Assembly (NCBI GenBank): GCA_964520905.1
Contig: CAZFQL010000007.1
Location: 1-64,000 of the forward strand
DNA length: 64,000 nucleotides
Source of the DNA: JAGVIE01 sp964520905
GTDB lineage: Bacteria; Bacteroidota; Ignavibacteria; UBA10030; SZUA-254
Direction: 5' to 3'
The translations under genes were made by a program, and so were the position numbers. The notes beneath the pieces were generated by a model. That model saw only the letters and a list, made by a program, of their open reading frames with translations. It ran no database searches and had not been told where the DNA came from. How positions within the stretch are numbered: position 1 is the first letter of the stretch; every line of letters starts with the position of its first letter. Below are positions 27,522 to 37,614 of the stretch, piece by piece.

Positions 27522-30365
27522 ATGAAAAATTTATTTATTATAATCGCTTGTGTTCTGTTTGTGTCTTCTTTTGCTTTATCGCAGGTGGATTATCTCAAAC
27601 TAAAATATAATCCAAATATTAAAGTAAACCGAGAACATAAAGGGATGCCATCAAAATATTTAGATGATAATAGAAATAATCATCGGCTTAGGATTGGCGA
27701 AAAAGAAGTTTTAACACAAACCTATGATGGCAATCATTCAACCGAACGACAGCTTGAAACAATAAATAATATTCTGATTGATGACTTTCTTGTCAATGAT
27801 GATACCACGGGTGGAATTGTGGAGCAATCTTCTCCCTCTACCGCAATGGATGTAAATGGCAACTTAGTTATTGTGTGGGAAGATTATCGTAATAATAATT
27901 TAGACATTTATTGTCAGCGGTATGATTCATTAGGGGTTGCACAAGGGGAAAATTTTAAGGTCAATGATGATGTAGGGCAGGAATGGCAAGCATCACCATC
28001 GGTGAGTATGGATGGCAGGGGAAACTTCGTTGTTGTTTGGCAAGATGGCCGCAATGGTAATTATGATGTATATTGTCAGCGATATAGTAAAAATGGATTT
28101 GCGCAAGGGAATAATTTTAAAGTAAATGATGATGCAACAAGGGAATGGCAAGGTTATCCATCAATATCTATGAATGAAAGCGGTAATTTTGTTGTTGCCT
28201 GGCTAGATAACCGAAATACTTGGGGAAATTCAGATATATTTTCACAGCGGTTTAATTCTTATGGAGACACGTTAGGTACAAACTTCAAGGTCAATGATGA
28301 TATAGTTTCATCAGATCAAAACTCTCCTTCCATAACGATAAATGGAAACGGCTCCTTTGTTATTGTGTGGGTTGATGAACGCAATGGCGACGATGATATT
28401 TATTGTCAGCGATATACTTCAGGAGGAATAGCTCAGGGTATAAATACAAAAGTAAATAATGATGCTGGAACATCATTGCAAATGCATCCTACCATATCGA
28501 TGGATGGAAGCGGGAATTTTGTTATTGTGTGGGAAGACTGGCGGAACGAATATTTGGGGGACATATATTGTCAGCGGTATAGTTCTTCAGGAGTAACACA
28601 GGGGAGTAATTTTAAAGTAAATAATGATGTAGGAACAGCATTTCAAAGATACCCATCACTGTCTATGGATGGAAGTGGAAACTTTGTTATTGTATGGATT
28701 GACGGTCGAAATTTCAATCTTGATATTTATTATCAGCGATATAATTCAAATGGAGAAGCCCGAGGAACAAACTTAAAGGTCATTGATGATGAAAGGATGA
28801 TAATGGCAGAGTCCCCCTCCGTCTCGATGGATGGAAACGGAAACTTTGTTGTTGTGTGGGAAGATTATCGCAATAACAATGAGGATATATATTGTCAGCA
28901 GTATAATGATGCTGGAACTCCACTAAATAACAGCTTCAGAGTCAACGATGATGTGGGAACATCACATCAAGCATTTCCTTCCATCACGATAAATGGAATC
29001 GGCTACTTTGCAGTTGTATGGGCAGATGATCGTAATGGTAATTCTGACATTTATTGTCAAAGGTATAATCCTTCTGGAACTATGCAAGATCTAAATTTTA
29101 AAGTCAATGTTGATACTGTAAATGCATGGCAAGCATATCCCTCAATTTCTATGGATGAAAGTGGGAACTTTGTTGTCGTGTGGGAAGATGGTCGCAATGG
29201 TAATTACGATATATATTGTCAGTTGTATAATCATACTGGAACTCCACAAGGGACCAATTTTAGAATCAATAATGATGCAGGAACAACAAGGCAAGAGTCT
29301 CCCTCCGTCGCTATGGATGTAAACGGAAACTTTGTCATTGTGTGGGAAGATTATCGTAATGGCAATTCTGATATTTATTGTCAAAGGTATAATGCAGCAC
29401 GTATAGCAGAAGGTTTGAATTTTAAGATCAATAATGATACGGTAACGGCGTGGCAAGGATCTCCTTCCGTCTCAGTAGACGGAAATGGAAATTTTGTTGT
29501 TGCATGGGAGGATTATCGCAGTGAAAATCGAGATATCTATTGTCAGCGGTATAATGCTTTTGGATCTGCTCAAGGGACTAACTTCAAGGTTAATGATGAT
29601 GTTGGAACACAAGATCAATGGTGTCCTTCAATCTCAGTAGATGGAAATGGGAACTTTGTTATTGTGTGGCATGATGAACGCAATGGCTATAATAATATTG
29701 ACATCTATTGTCAACGATATAATTCAAGTGGAACATCACAAGGAGTAAATTTCAAGGTGAATGATGATGCTGGAACTGTAATTCAAATGTTTCCCTCCCT
29801 CGCAATAGATGGAAACGGTAACTTTGTTGTTGTGTGGGAAGATTATAGGTATGGTTGGTCGAATCCTGATATTATGGGGCAACGATATTATGCTAATGGT
29901 TCGCTGTGGGGAACAAATTATCGCGTTGTAGCGGATGGGCCAAATCAGGGAGAAGAAATACCGGCAGTTGCAACAAATTCAAATACTATGATCTTCGCAT
30001 GGATGGATAACCGCCGTTCTAAAGGATGGGACATTTATGGCAAAGTTGTCGGCTGGGATTGGGATGGTACAACATCTGTTTCACTTGAAAAAAATATCCC
30101 AACAGAATTTGCGCTGATGCAGAATTATCCCAACCCGTTCAATCCCAGCACAACGATACGCTACGAATTACCGAGAGAATCGTTTGTTACACTGAAAGTT
30201 TACAACGTGCTCGGGCAGGAAGTGGCAACGCTTGTGAATGAGAAAAAGGAAGCAGGAAGGTACGAAGTTGCATTCGATGGATCAGGACTGACGAGCGGTG
30301 TGTATGTTTACAGGTTACAAGCTAAAGATTTTATAAGTTCGCTAAAACTTTTATTACTTAAATGA
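27522..30365 (+). CDS. T9SS-exported protein with 13-14 tandem beta repeats
   Basis: 947 residues from the ATG at 27522 (AAGGAGAG just upstream); the open frame extends upstream to 27411 without a start signal. A signal peptide covers 1-22 (cut near FALSQ). From residue about 90 there are 13 full repeats and one weak repeat of 50-56 residues, each with VNDDxG, PSxSMDGNGNFVVVWEDYRN, DIYCQRYNSSG and QGTNFK. Each has one conserved Cys in YCQRY. The C-terminus is a T9SS sorting domain. The repeats should make one or two propellers or a beta-solenoid. I cannot name the family; a cell-surface structural or binding role is inferred. Confidence 0.8.
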   Translation: MKNLFIIIACVLFVSSFALSQVDYLKLKYNPNIKVNREHKGMPSKYLDDNRNNHRLRIGEKEVLTQTYDGNHSTERQLETINNILIDDFLVNDDTTGGIVEQSSPSTAMDVNGNLVIVWEDYRNNNLDIYCQRYDSLGVAQGENFKVNDDVGQEWQASPSVSMDGRGNFVVVWQDGRNGNYDVYCQRYSKNGFAQGNNFKVNDDATREWQGYPSISMNESGNFVVAWLDNRNTWGNSDIFSQRFNSYGDTLGTNFKVNDDIVSSDQNSPSITINGNGSFVIVWVDERNGDDDIYCQRYTSGGIAQGINTKVNNDAGTSLQMHPTISMDGSGNFVIVWEDWRNEYLGDIYCQRYSSSGVTQGSNFKVNNDVGTAFQRYPSLSMDGSGNFVIVWIDGRNFNLDIYYQRYNSNGEARGTNLKVIDDERMIMAESPSVSMDGNGNFVVVWEDYRNNNEDIYCQQYNDAGTPLNNSFRVNDDVGTSHQAFPSITINGIGYFAVVWADDRNGNSDIYCQRYNPSGTMQDLNFKVNVDTVNAWQAYPSISMDESGNFVVVWEDGRNGNYDIYCQLYNHTGTPQGTNFRINNDAGTTRQESPSVAMDVNGNFVIVWEDYRNGNSDIYCQRYNAARIAEGLNFKINNDTVTAWQGSPSVSVDGNGNFVVAWEDYRSENRDIYCQRYNAFGSAQGTNFKVNDDVGTQDQWCPSISVDGNGNFVIVWHDERNGYNNIDIYCQRYNSSGTSQGVNFKVNDDAGTVIQMFPSLAIDGNGNFVVVWEDYRYGWSNPDIMGQRYYANGSLWGTNYRVVADGPNQGEEIPAVATNSNTMIFAWMDNRRSKGWDIYGKVVGWDWDGTTSVSLEKNIPTEFALMQNYPNPFNPSTTIRYELPRESFVTLKVYNVLGQEVATLVNEKKEAGRYEVAFDGSGLTSGVYVYRLQAKDFISSLKLLLLK

Positions 30366-30466
30366 TAAATTAAAACATTTATTGTATTCATCATAGCTAA
30401 AAATAATATTATTGGAATCATTAATTAAACAAAACACATAAATGAACAAGATATCAGGAGAATGAC

Positions 30467-31102
30467 ATGAAATACATTCAGTTCGTCTTATTGGCAGGCT
30501 TCACTTTTTGTACTCCGAAAGAACTTCTTAGCCAACACTTTGATAAAATCGGTGCCAAAGTAGCGCTGACTTCGTCAACACTCGACTATTCGGGCTTCGG
30601 CTATCTGCCGTCGCATCGACGCATTGGTTACAACCTAGCTATCTTTTCAGAGTGGTCGTTTACATCACACTTCTTTATTGTATCTCAGTTGGAATATAGT
30701 CAGCGCGGCGCCGGTGATGAGTTCAACAGACGTGACGAATTCAACAATGACCTTGGGAATGTGACGTATTACTCGAAACTCGACTATCTCTCTATCCCCA
30801 TCCTTGCAAAATATACGATTTTGACAGGTTCGGTGGCACCTGCGCTTATGCTTGGTCCCCGTGTGGACTTCCTTGTTGGTCGACGATCCGATGAGGATTA
30901 CAATAATGTATTATTGGACAGTTTTGAAAAGAGTGTGTTTGGTGGCACTGTCGGAGTCGGGGTCGAAGTAAAAGAGGTTCTTCCGGCAAATTTTCTTTTG
31001 GAATTCCGATACAATATCGATTTCACAGATTCGGATGACTCGAATACGACGAGTATTCGTAATGATGCTTTCGATTTTTGGTTGGGAATATTCTTCAAAT
31101 AG
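30467..31102 (+). CDS. Outer-membrane beta-barrel protein (porin-family-like)
   Basis: 211 residues, signal peptide ending near ELLSQ, with AGGAG before the ATG. The mature part follows the PF13568-type barrel pattern: DKIGAKVALTSSTL, a Gly/aromatic-rich YNLAIFSEWSFTSHFFIVSQ, LDYLSIPILAKY, VGVGVEVK and a terminal FDFWLGIFFK strand. It is expected in the outer membrane with eight strands. There is no sorting domain. It lies between a T9SS gene and an orphan sorting tail. Specific function unknown. Confidence 0.75.
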   Translation: MKYIQFVLLAGFTFCTPKELLSQHFDKIGAKVALTSSTLDYSGFGYLPSHRRIGYNLAIFSEWSFTSHFFIVSQLEYSQRGAGDEFNRRDEFNNDLGNVTYYSKLDYLSIPILAKYTILTGSVAPALMLGPRVDFLVGRRSDEDYNNVLLDSFEKSVFGGTVGVGVEVKEVLPANFLLEFRYNIDFTDSDDSNTTSIRNDAFDFWLGIFFK

Positions 31103-31183
31103 TCGACTTCTGGAAAAAATATTTTAAGAATAATTCAGGGGAAAAAACAATATTTGGAAAACAATTATGAAAATTTTTGCAAC

Positions 31184-31342
31184 ATGCTTGGGCGAAAGAT
31201 AGCAACGCTTGTGAATGAGAAACGAGAAGCGGGAAGGTATGAGGTGGTATTTGACGGATCTCGGCTACCGAGTGGTGTATACCTATATAGAATGCAAGCT
31301 GGGAGATTCATCAATACAAAAAAATTATTAGTCGTAAGATAA
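31184..31342 (+). pseudogene. Orphan T9SS sorting-domain tail
   Basis: Encodes LGRKIATLVNEKREAGRYEV, then GVYLYRMQAGRF, ending KKLLVVR. The break is in the KVYNVLGQ segment, so only the second half of a sorting domain remains. A TTG-led open frame reaches back to 31154 but has no signal peptide or cargo. Confidence 0.85.
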
Positions 31343-31365
31343 ATTTGAAAAAAAGGAGAATACAT

Positions 31366-32136
31366 ATGACGGATTATCTTCATACTTTCCGGGCCCATGC
31401 TTTTCTGATCAGCGGATTAATTCTCTTGTTACAACCTGCATGGGGGCAAGGGGATATCGATCGATCTCTTCAGGACACGGTACGGTCAGAACAAACGGTA
31501 CCTGTCGATTCATCATATTCGCAAACAAGCTATGGTATCACAGTCCTGCGCTTCACTGGTTCTGAAATGCGGAATGCTTACGGTTATGGAGTCAATTTCA
31601 GCGGCACAACTTTCCGGTGGGTGGGAACGGAGGGTGGAGCAATGATTTCTTTAGGAGGATTTAGCGGTTCGGGTTCACCAGGTAAAGTTAATAGTCTTAT
31701 GAAGGTGAAATCCTCAGCACTGAAGTTCTGGGCACTCAACTTCAGTCTAGCGGGACTCTATCGTCCTACCAGCTCTTCACCTCAAACAACGGTTACTCCA
31801 TTTATTGGAGCAGGGTTCTTTCTGCTCGGCGGGGCTGAGAAAATTAATGCGTCTATTATCCGTGATACGCCTACACTGTACGAAGAGGTTAGTGGAGATG
31901 CCTGGGCGATTCGTGGTTCGATTGGTTTATTTCCTGTAGTCGGTGTTAGTATTCCAATCACTGATCGATTCGCAATCCAGACATTAGTAATGATGTATTG
32001 GGGAACGGGGAGCGGATTCACCGACCTTCTAAACGAAGATAAAAAGAAATTGTTTGATGAGAAAATTTATACAGTAGTACATAGACCCGATTTCCGATTC
32101 ACGGGGCTGAGTTTTTATCTCGGTATCTCCTTTTGA
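31366..32136 (+). CDS. Secreted barrel-like protein of unknown function
   Basis: 256 residues from the ATG at 31366 (AAAGGAG upstream); the open frame extends a few codons to a TTG. A signal peptide covers about 1-28 (cut near AWGQG). Many Gly/Ser-rich amphipathic strands follow (GVNFSGTTFRWVGTEGGAMI, TVTPFIGAGFFLLGGAE), ending FRFTGLSFYLGISF, as in outer-membrane barrels. It immediately follows an orphan sorting tail, like several other small genes here. No named family is recognised. Confidence 0.65.
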   Translation: MTDYLHTFRAHAFLISGLILLLQPAWGQGDIDRSLQDTVRSEQTVPVDSSYSQTSYGITVLRFTGSEMRNAYGYGVNFSGTTFRWVGTEGGAMISLGGFSGSGSPGKVNSLMKVKSSALKFWALNFSLAGLYRPTSSSPQTTVTPFIGAGFFLLGGAEKINASIIRDTPTLYEEVSGDAWAIRGSIGLFPVVGVSIPITDRFAIQTLVMMYWGTGSGFTDLLNEDKKKLFDEKIYTVVHRPDFRFTGLSFYLGISF

Positions 32137-32198
32137 TCATATGTAAGAACATCGATGAAATTTATTCACTGAACAACATATTATGAAAGGGTAAAACA

Positions 32199-33611
32199 AT
32201 GAAAGCGAAAAACAGATTCTTGATTGCCATACTAGTGTCCAGTGGGCTTATGATTTCTTTGCAAAGCTGCAAGAAAGAGGCGACAGCTCCGGAGTCAGAA
32301 ACGCCACAAGAAGAAGTCAACCCCAACAAACCCAATGCGAATCAACTGATTCTCAGTCAAAAAATTTCAGGGGATTCAACAAAGGGGAGTACTATTTATG
32401 AGATTATCGATGCTGTCGATGGAGGATTCTTTTTTACGGGTCGAATGAATTCGTATAATGTTGTTGGTAAATTGAACCAATTGGGTAATGAACTATGGAC
32501 TCGGAGAACTGTCTATTGGGCGAGGGATATTTTTCGCATCCCAGAAAATACGGGACAAATAACTAATGCCTTACTCACGGTTGGAGGATTTGATTCAAAT
32601 GTGGACGGAGATGTCGATGAAGGAAAAGTGCTGCTGTGCAACGGAACCGATGGGGCGGTCATGGGTGAGCTCACACTACACTCCACCGATCACGATGTTT
32701 GGCTTAACACAGTTGCAATATCTTCGAAGAGTGTGGATAGTTGTCAGTTTGTTGGATTCGGTGCTGCTAAGGTGCTTGGTATTTATTATCCGTGGGCAGT
32801 CCGATTTAGTATCATGAGCAATGGTACAATTATGAAGAGAGAAGAATCGACATTCAGTTCGTTGCCATGGATTAGTTTCAGCGCAGCGGTGGAAGACTTG
32901 ACTCTCTTACCCCAAAGTTACTTTGTTAAGGGTGAGCGCTACCTCAACGATTCAATTGTTACCAATGTGGTGGTTTTGGGACTTAGCGATACACTTGGAG
33001 TGCTGTGGAGCCAGGATATTGTGCATCGACCTGGATTCAGAACAGAAACATATACTGGAGATGGCATCATCCTTTCAGATGGGAATATCATCGTTGTTGG
33101 AAGGACCGAAATCGAGAAGGAAAAGAACCCTTCTTCTGGGTATTGGGACGCTGGCTTAGTGGCATCTATAGGCAAACTAGGTCAAGTCAACTGGATTAAG
33201 GCGTTCACTCTTACGGCATACGACGAGGATTATGTCGACTGTTTCGTAATTGGTAACGCAGTATGGATAACTGGAGTGACTTCAGATTTCTTGTATATTC
33301 AGAGTAAAAGGACTTTCGGATACGGTCTTCTTTCGAAGATTGACGTTACCACAGGAGGCATACTCTCGAACATGAGTTTCGGAAACGATAAGTACAAGAG
33401 TGGTTTTAATTCTGTTGTTGTGTCGGGAAATCGTTCCTACTGTGTTGGACGAACGAATTGTAGAGTATCTGGAGAAGGCTACCAGAGTTGGTTTGCTGAG
33501 ATAGATATCAGCAATCCGCTACCCGCATCACAAAAACCAATTGTGAGTGAAAAAGTTGGGACAGTCAGGTCTTCTAATTTCACTAAGGATAAATCAATTA
33601 AAGAAAGATAG
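32199..33611 (+). CDS. Lipoprotein with propeller-like repeats
   Basis: 470 residues with GAAAGGG before the ATG. The signal peptide ends ISLQSC, and the Cys is followed by KKEATAPESETPQEEVNPN, an acidic/Pro-rich spacer typical of surface lipoproteins of this group. Residues about 50-450 are WD/Kelch-like beta strands (GGFFFTGRMNSYNVVGKLN, DGIILSDGNIIVVGRTEIE). It has no sorting domain; the last 20 residues are polar. The next gene starts 7 bases after its stop, so the two are co-transcribed. The partner could be the following T9SS propeller protein. Confidence 0.7.
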   Translation: MKAKNRFLIAILVSSGLMISLQSCKKEATAPESETPQEEVNPNKPNANQLILSQKISGDSTKGSTIYEIIDAVDGGFFFTGRMNSYNVVGKLNQLGNELWTRRTVYWARDIFRIPENTGQITNALLTVGGFDSNVDGDVDEGKVLLCNGTDGAVMGELTLHSTDHDVWLNTVAISSKSVDSCQFVGFGAAKVLGIYYPWAVRFSIMSNGTIMKREESTFSSLPWISFSAAVEDLTLLPQSYFVKGERYLNDSIVTNVVVLGLSDTLGVLWSQDIVHRPGFRTETYTGDGIILSDGNIIVVGRTEIEKEKNPSSGYWDAGLVASIGKLGQVNWIKAFTLTAYDEDYVDCFVIGNAVWITGVTSDFLYIQSKRTFGYGLLSKIDVTTGGILSNMSFGNDKYKSGFNSVVVSGNRSYCVGRTNCRVSGEGYQSWFAEIDISNPLPASQKPIVSEKVGTVRSSNFTKDKSIKER

Positions 33612-33618
33612 GTGCATC

Positions 33619-36600
33619 ATGAAACGATCCTCATGGTATCTGATTCTTATAAGCAATCTCTTATTCGGTGGTTTGTGTTACTCGCATTCTATTAAGCATA
33701 ATATCAACGATCACCATCCTCCAGAAAGATATCTAAAATCCACGGAAAGAATGACAAGTAAATTCCATCGAGCAGATTTGTTTTCTGAAAAGTTGAACAC
33801 GGTAATATGTGATAGTTTGAGAAGAATGTTACACGAGAAACGAGGTGCTGATCTGCTGCAATTCTTGAAACAATCGGTTCAAGAAATAACACCTTCGAGC
33901 TTTACTGTGCCTCCGAAACGAACATCACCAATCACTTCACATATCGTCACCGATACGATCCAACCAGCCTGGGTGAGGCACTATGGATCCGGCTTGTCAC
34001 CCTCGCTTGAAATTTCCACTGATATAAAAGTTGACGCTACTGGAAACGTATATATGGTTGGATTGGGCACAAACTCCTCATTTGAAAGTGATTTACTTAT
34101 AATTAAATATGATGCGAATGGTAATGAAGCGTGGCATTCAAGATACGATCCGGGTCCGCTCGAAGAAGCAGGTGCACTTCAAGTTTATATTGATAGCGTT
34201 GGTAATGTATATGCGGCAGGTATCGCAGGTACGTCCGGCCACTACGATTATCTGACACTTAAATACAATGAAAACGGCGAATTGCTCTGGTCTGCCCGAT
34301 ATAACGGACTAGGCAATCAGGATGACCAACTTTCAGCTATTGCTGTCGATGGAAGCGGCAACGTCTTCGTGACTGGTAGAAGCGTAGGATTGGGAACCTC
34401 TGATGACTACGCAACCGTGAAATATGATCCATCGGGAAATGAGCTATGGGTCGTCCGTTACGATGGGTTTCTGAATTCGGATAAGGCGGTTGACATCGCT
34501 CTCGATAAACATGGAAATATCTATGTCACGGGATCAAGCTACGATTCAAGTTACTACCAGCACAATGATTTCGTCACAATTAAATATGACTCAAACGGTA
34601 TTGAGCAGTGGCAAACACGATACAATGGGTATGGCAGCAGTTATGATGTTGCTGTCAATATTGCACTCGATGATTCAGGATATATTTATGTTGCTGGAAA
34701 TTGTTCAGACTCCTCAAACTACTACTACAACTATGCTGTTGTCAAATATAACTCATTAGGAATGTTTGAATGGACCACTCATTATAATGGACCGGATTCA
34801 CTCAATAATCAGGTGGTTGCGATGGTACTTGATAAAACAGCAAATGTGTATGTAACTGGAACAAGTGAAAGGAAATATGCAACAGTAAAGTACAACGTCG
34901 AAGGACAATTCCAGTGGGAGGCACTATATGAGAGTGCAGCATATCAGGGATGTGAAGCGGTTGACTTAACTCTCGATCCAAGTGGAAATATCTTTGTAAC
35001 TGGTACTATCTGGTCGTCGGACACTACCTCATGGGACTTCGCAACCGTCAAATACAATTCTTCAGGCATTGAGCAGTGGGTTGCTATGTACGATGGTCCC
35101 GAAGGGTACATGATGGCAGAACTAGCGGCTGGGATTGGTATCGACAGCTACGGGAATATCTACGTAAGCGGAGGAAGTGCATTTGACATAGCGACAGTAA
35201 AGTATGCTAACTCAGGTGCCGAACAGTGGGTACGGCGGTGGGGGGACATCGGGAGCTCAAACGATTATGCCGTCGCATTGGCAGTGGACAGTTCTGGAAA
35301 TTCATATGTCACAGGATATAGTGCCGAGGGTTTATACTCCTGTGATATCTTGACTACCAGCTATGATCCGTTAGGGAATCAACGGTGGCTTGCCAGATAT
35401 AACAGCGGTACGAATACTTTTGACATGCCGACTGCTATTGCAGTGGATCTTGCCGGGAATGTATGTGTGACTGGTTCAAGTACAATAAAGTACAATTCAT
35501 CAGGTTCACAGCAATGGGTGAATGCATTTTCTGGTGTGTATGGTGAGTGTGCGAATTCACTGACAATCGATGGTGAAGGTAATGTGTATGTTGCAGGTAG
35601 CGATTTTCTCCTCATTAAGCATTATCCTAATGGTTCCGAACAATGGCGAATTACTCACGATTATGAAGGTGATAAAGAGGCGAATTATGTAATGACAGAT
35701 GATTCCGGTAGCGTGTATGTCGTTGGTGCGACCACAGGTGGTCTTGTAACGACGTGCATAGCCGATTCTTGTTGGTGCGATTTCCCCCTTGATGAATGCT
35801 GCAATTGGATCTGCCATACGAATGATAACAGCGTAATACTCATTGCAAAGTACAACTCTTTGGGTCAAGAACAATGGTCAGCGGCATATGGTATCGATAA
35901 CGAAATGTCAGATGTACCCGTTGGTTTAGGAATAGATGCATCTGGTCATGTCTACGTGATGGGATGCAGTTACAATGGTGATCCCAATTTTGATATGGAT
36001 TATCTTGCCATTAAATATACAAATTCCGGCGAATCACTTTGGGTAGCGCGTGACCGCTATTATGCTAGTTACCATTTTCAGGCGAGAGCTGGAGCGGTTG
36101 ATCCATTCGGGAATGTTTATGTCACAGGCTGGTGTACCGTTAAGTTCGACTCGAATGGGAATCTGCAATGGTCTGTCAATAATAATTTAAATATCTATGG
36201 TGCTACCGATATCACCATTGATCGCTCGGGCAACATCTGTACCATCGGCCAGGCGTACGTAGATGGTGACGTCTCGATCGTAACAGGCAACTATAATACT
36301 GATGGCAACGCGCTTTGGCGTGCCAATTTCAACGCAGAGGCAATAGCTGATGCTTATGATGATCCGTGTGCGGTTGCGGTAGATGGTTCAAACAATGTAT
36401 ATGTTGCCGGTAACAGTACCTACGGTATAATTGGGAATGTTTATTCACTCGTTAAATATGAGCAACCGATGGTTGGTGTTGTGGAAGATCGAGCTATTTT
36501 TCCAAACAAATTTTTACTTTCTCAGAACTATCCCAACCCCTTCAACCCGAGTACTACAATCCGATTTGAGTTGCCCAAAGAGTCGTTTGTAACGATGAAG

Positions 36601-36768
36601 GTGTACAACGTGCTTGGGCAAGAAGTGACAACACTCGTTAACGAGAAACGGGAAGCGGGGAGATATGAAGTGGAGTATAATGCATCAGGATTAACGAGCG
36701 GTGTATATTTCTATCGGTTGCAAGCAGGCAAATTTATAGAGACAAATAAATTAATGCTACTGAGATAG
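33619..36768 (+). CDS. T9SS-exported SBBP beta-propeller protein
   Basis: 1049 residues from the ATG at 33619; the open frame upstream of this is the end of the previous gene in another phase. A signal peptide covers about 1-24 (MKRSSWYLILISNLLFGGLC...). About 15 divergent SBBP repeats contain VDGSGNVxVTGxS, DYATVKYDPSGNELWVVRY and variants. One repeat carries a Cys-rich insert (CIADSCWCDFPLDECCNWIC), perhaps a disulfide-bonded or metal-binding loop. The last about 85 residues are a T9SS sorting domain ending NKLMLLR. Compared with the 17.5-22 kb relative, repeats are older and less alike. Surface exposure is expected; the ligand is unknown. Confidence 0.85.
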   Translation: MKRSSWYLILISNLLFGGLCYSHSIKHNINDHHPPERYLKSTERMTSKFHRADLFSEKLNTVICDSLRRMLHEKRGADLLQFLKQSVQEITPSSFTVPPKRTSPITSHIVTDTIQPAWVRHYGSGLSPSLEISTDIKVDATGNVYMVGLGTNSSFESDLLIIKYDANGNEAWHSRYDPGPLEEAGALQVYIDSVGNVYAAGIAGTSGHYDYLTLKYNENGELLWSARYNGLGNQDDQLSAIAVDGSGNVFVTGRSVGLGTSDDYATVKYDPSGNELWVVRYDGFLNSDKAVDIALDKHGNIYVTGSSYDSSYYQHNDFVTIKYDSNGIEQWQTRYNGYGSSYDVAVNIALDDSGYIYVAGNCSDSSNYYYNYAVVKYNSLGMFEWTTHYNGPDSLNNQVVAMVLDKTANVYVTGTSERKYATVKYNVEGQFQWEALYESAAYQGCEAVDLTLDPSGNIFVTGTIWSSDTTSWDFATVKYNSSGIEQWVAMYDGPEGYMMAELAAGIGIDSYGNIYVSGGSAFDIATVKYANSGAEQWVRRWGDIGSSNDYAVALAVDSSGNSYVTGYSAEGLYSCDILTTSYDPLGNQRWLARYNSGTNTFDMPTAIAVDLAGNVCVTGSSTIKYNSSGSQQWVNAFSGVYGECANSLTIDGEGNVYVAGSDFLLIKHYPNGSEQWRITHDYEGDKEANYVMTDDSGSVYVVGATTGGLVTTCIADSCWCDFPLDECCNWICHTNDNSVILIAKYNSLGQEQWSAAYGIDNEMSDVPVGLGIDASGHVYVMGCSYNGDPNFDMDYLAIKYTNSGESLWVARDRYYASYHFQARAGAVDPFGNVYVTGWCTVKFDSNGNLQWSVNNNLNIYGATDITIDRSGNICTIGQAYVDGDVSIVTGNYNTDGNALWRANFNAEAIADAYDDPCAVAVDGSNNVYVAGNSTYGIIGNVYSLVKYEQPMVGVVEDRAIFPNKFLLSQNYPNPFNPSTTIRFELPKESFVTMKVYNVLGQEVTTLVNEKREAGRYEVEYNASGLTSGVYFYRLQAGKFIETNKLMLLR

Positions 36769-37438
36769 GATTTTATGTAACATTGGATTGAAAAAAGAAA
36801 AAACTCAAAACATTATATAGTATCATAAACTAATTCATAATATTAATCATATAATTTAAGGAGATTGGTCATGAGATACATATTTTTGGCAGTGTTTTTT
36901 AGCATGATTACCAATTGCTTGGTATCATACGACATTCACGCTCAAGAGAAATTCAAATATGATCGTGAAAATAAAAAGTACTGGGATGGAGTTACCTGGA
37001 GAGAGCTTGATGATGATCGATATGAAAATATAATCTTTTCATATGAACCAGCGTTATCTGAGTATAACTCTGGTAAGACATATGGAACCATTGGAATGAT
37101 TTTTGGTGGAGCTGCTGGGTTTTCCGTTGGGTATGGCTTAGGTATAGACCTTTTTAGAAAATCGGACGGTGAAAAACCTTCAACAACAACGTATTACATC
37201 GTAGGCGGAGCATTAATTATTCCTGGAATTGTTTTTGCCATATTAGGTAACAATTCAATAGAACGATCTGCTGAACTCTATGAAGAATATGTAAATCGCC
37301 CGGTAAGCAATCATTTATACGACAGAATTCATATCTACCCATATTATAATGACAGAAATAATGCGATCTCTCTATGTCTTAACATTGGTTTGTAATTGGT
37401 TGAAACATTGGTGAATGAGAAAAAAGAAGCGGGAAGGT
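36696..37438 (+). repeat. Segmental duplication, copy 2 (743 bp)
   Basis: Nearly identical to 22480-23222 without gaps. It begins in the sorting domain of the preceding gene and ends in the orphan sorting tail at 37396. Confidence 0.85.
36871..37395 (+). CDS. Small membrane-associated secreted protein, duplicated gene (copy 2)
   Basis: 174 residues, the twin of the gene at 22655-23179, with the same AAGGAG and start. Two or more residue changes are visible near the C-terminus (HIYPYY, ISLCLN) and most other differences are silent. It has a signal peptide, a charged block, two Gly-rich hydrophobic helices and a short tail. Both copies are followed directly by an orphan sorting-domain tail, and both start about 100 bases after a sorting-domain end. 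So the gene moved together with its flanks. Confidence 0.65.
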   Translation: MRYIFLAVFFSMITNCLVSYDIHAQEKFKYDRENKKYWDGVTWRELDDDRYENIIFSYEPALSEYNSGKTYGTIGMIFGGAAGFSVGYGLGIDLFRKSDGEKPSTTTYYIVGGALIIPGIVFAILGNNSIERSAELYEEYVNRPVSNHLYDRIHIYPYYNDRNNAISLCLNIGL

Positions 37439-37542
37439 ACGAGGTGGAGTTTAATGCTTCGAAGTTGCCAAGCGGTGTGTACTTCTACAGATTTGTTGCT
37501 TGTAGCTTTGTTGAGACGAAGAAGCTATTGTTGTTGAGGTGA
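37396..37542 (+). pseudogene. Orphan T9SS sorting-domain tail
   Basis: 48 codons and a stop directly after the TAA of the preceding gene: [20 protein letters not shown], then a GVYFYR strand, ending KKLLLLR. The first about 45 bases match 23180-23226 closely; after that the two diverge. Confidence 0.85.
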
Positions 37543-37614
37543 AATTGAAAAGCATATAACATATAAATCACAACTAATTTAACAATCACAAAAATATAAA
37601 GAAAGGGTAAAACA

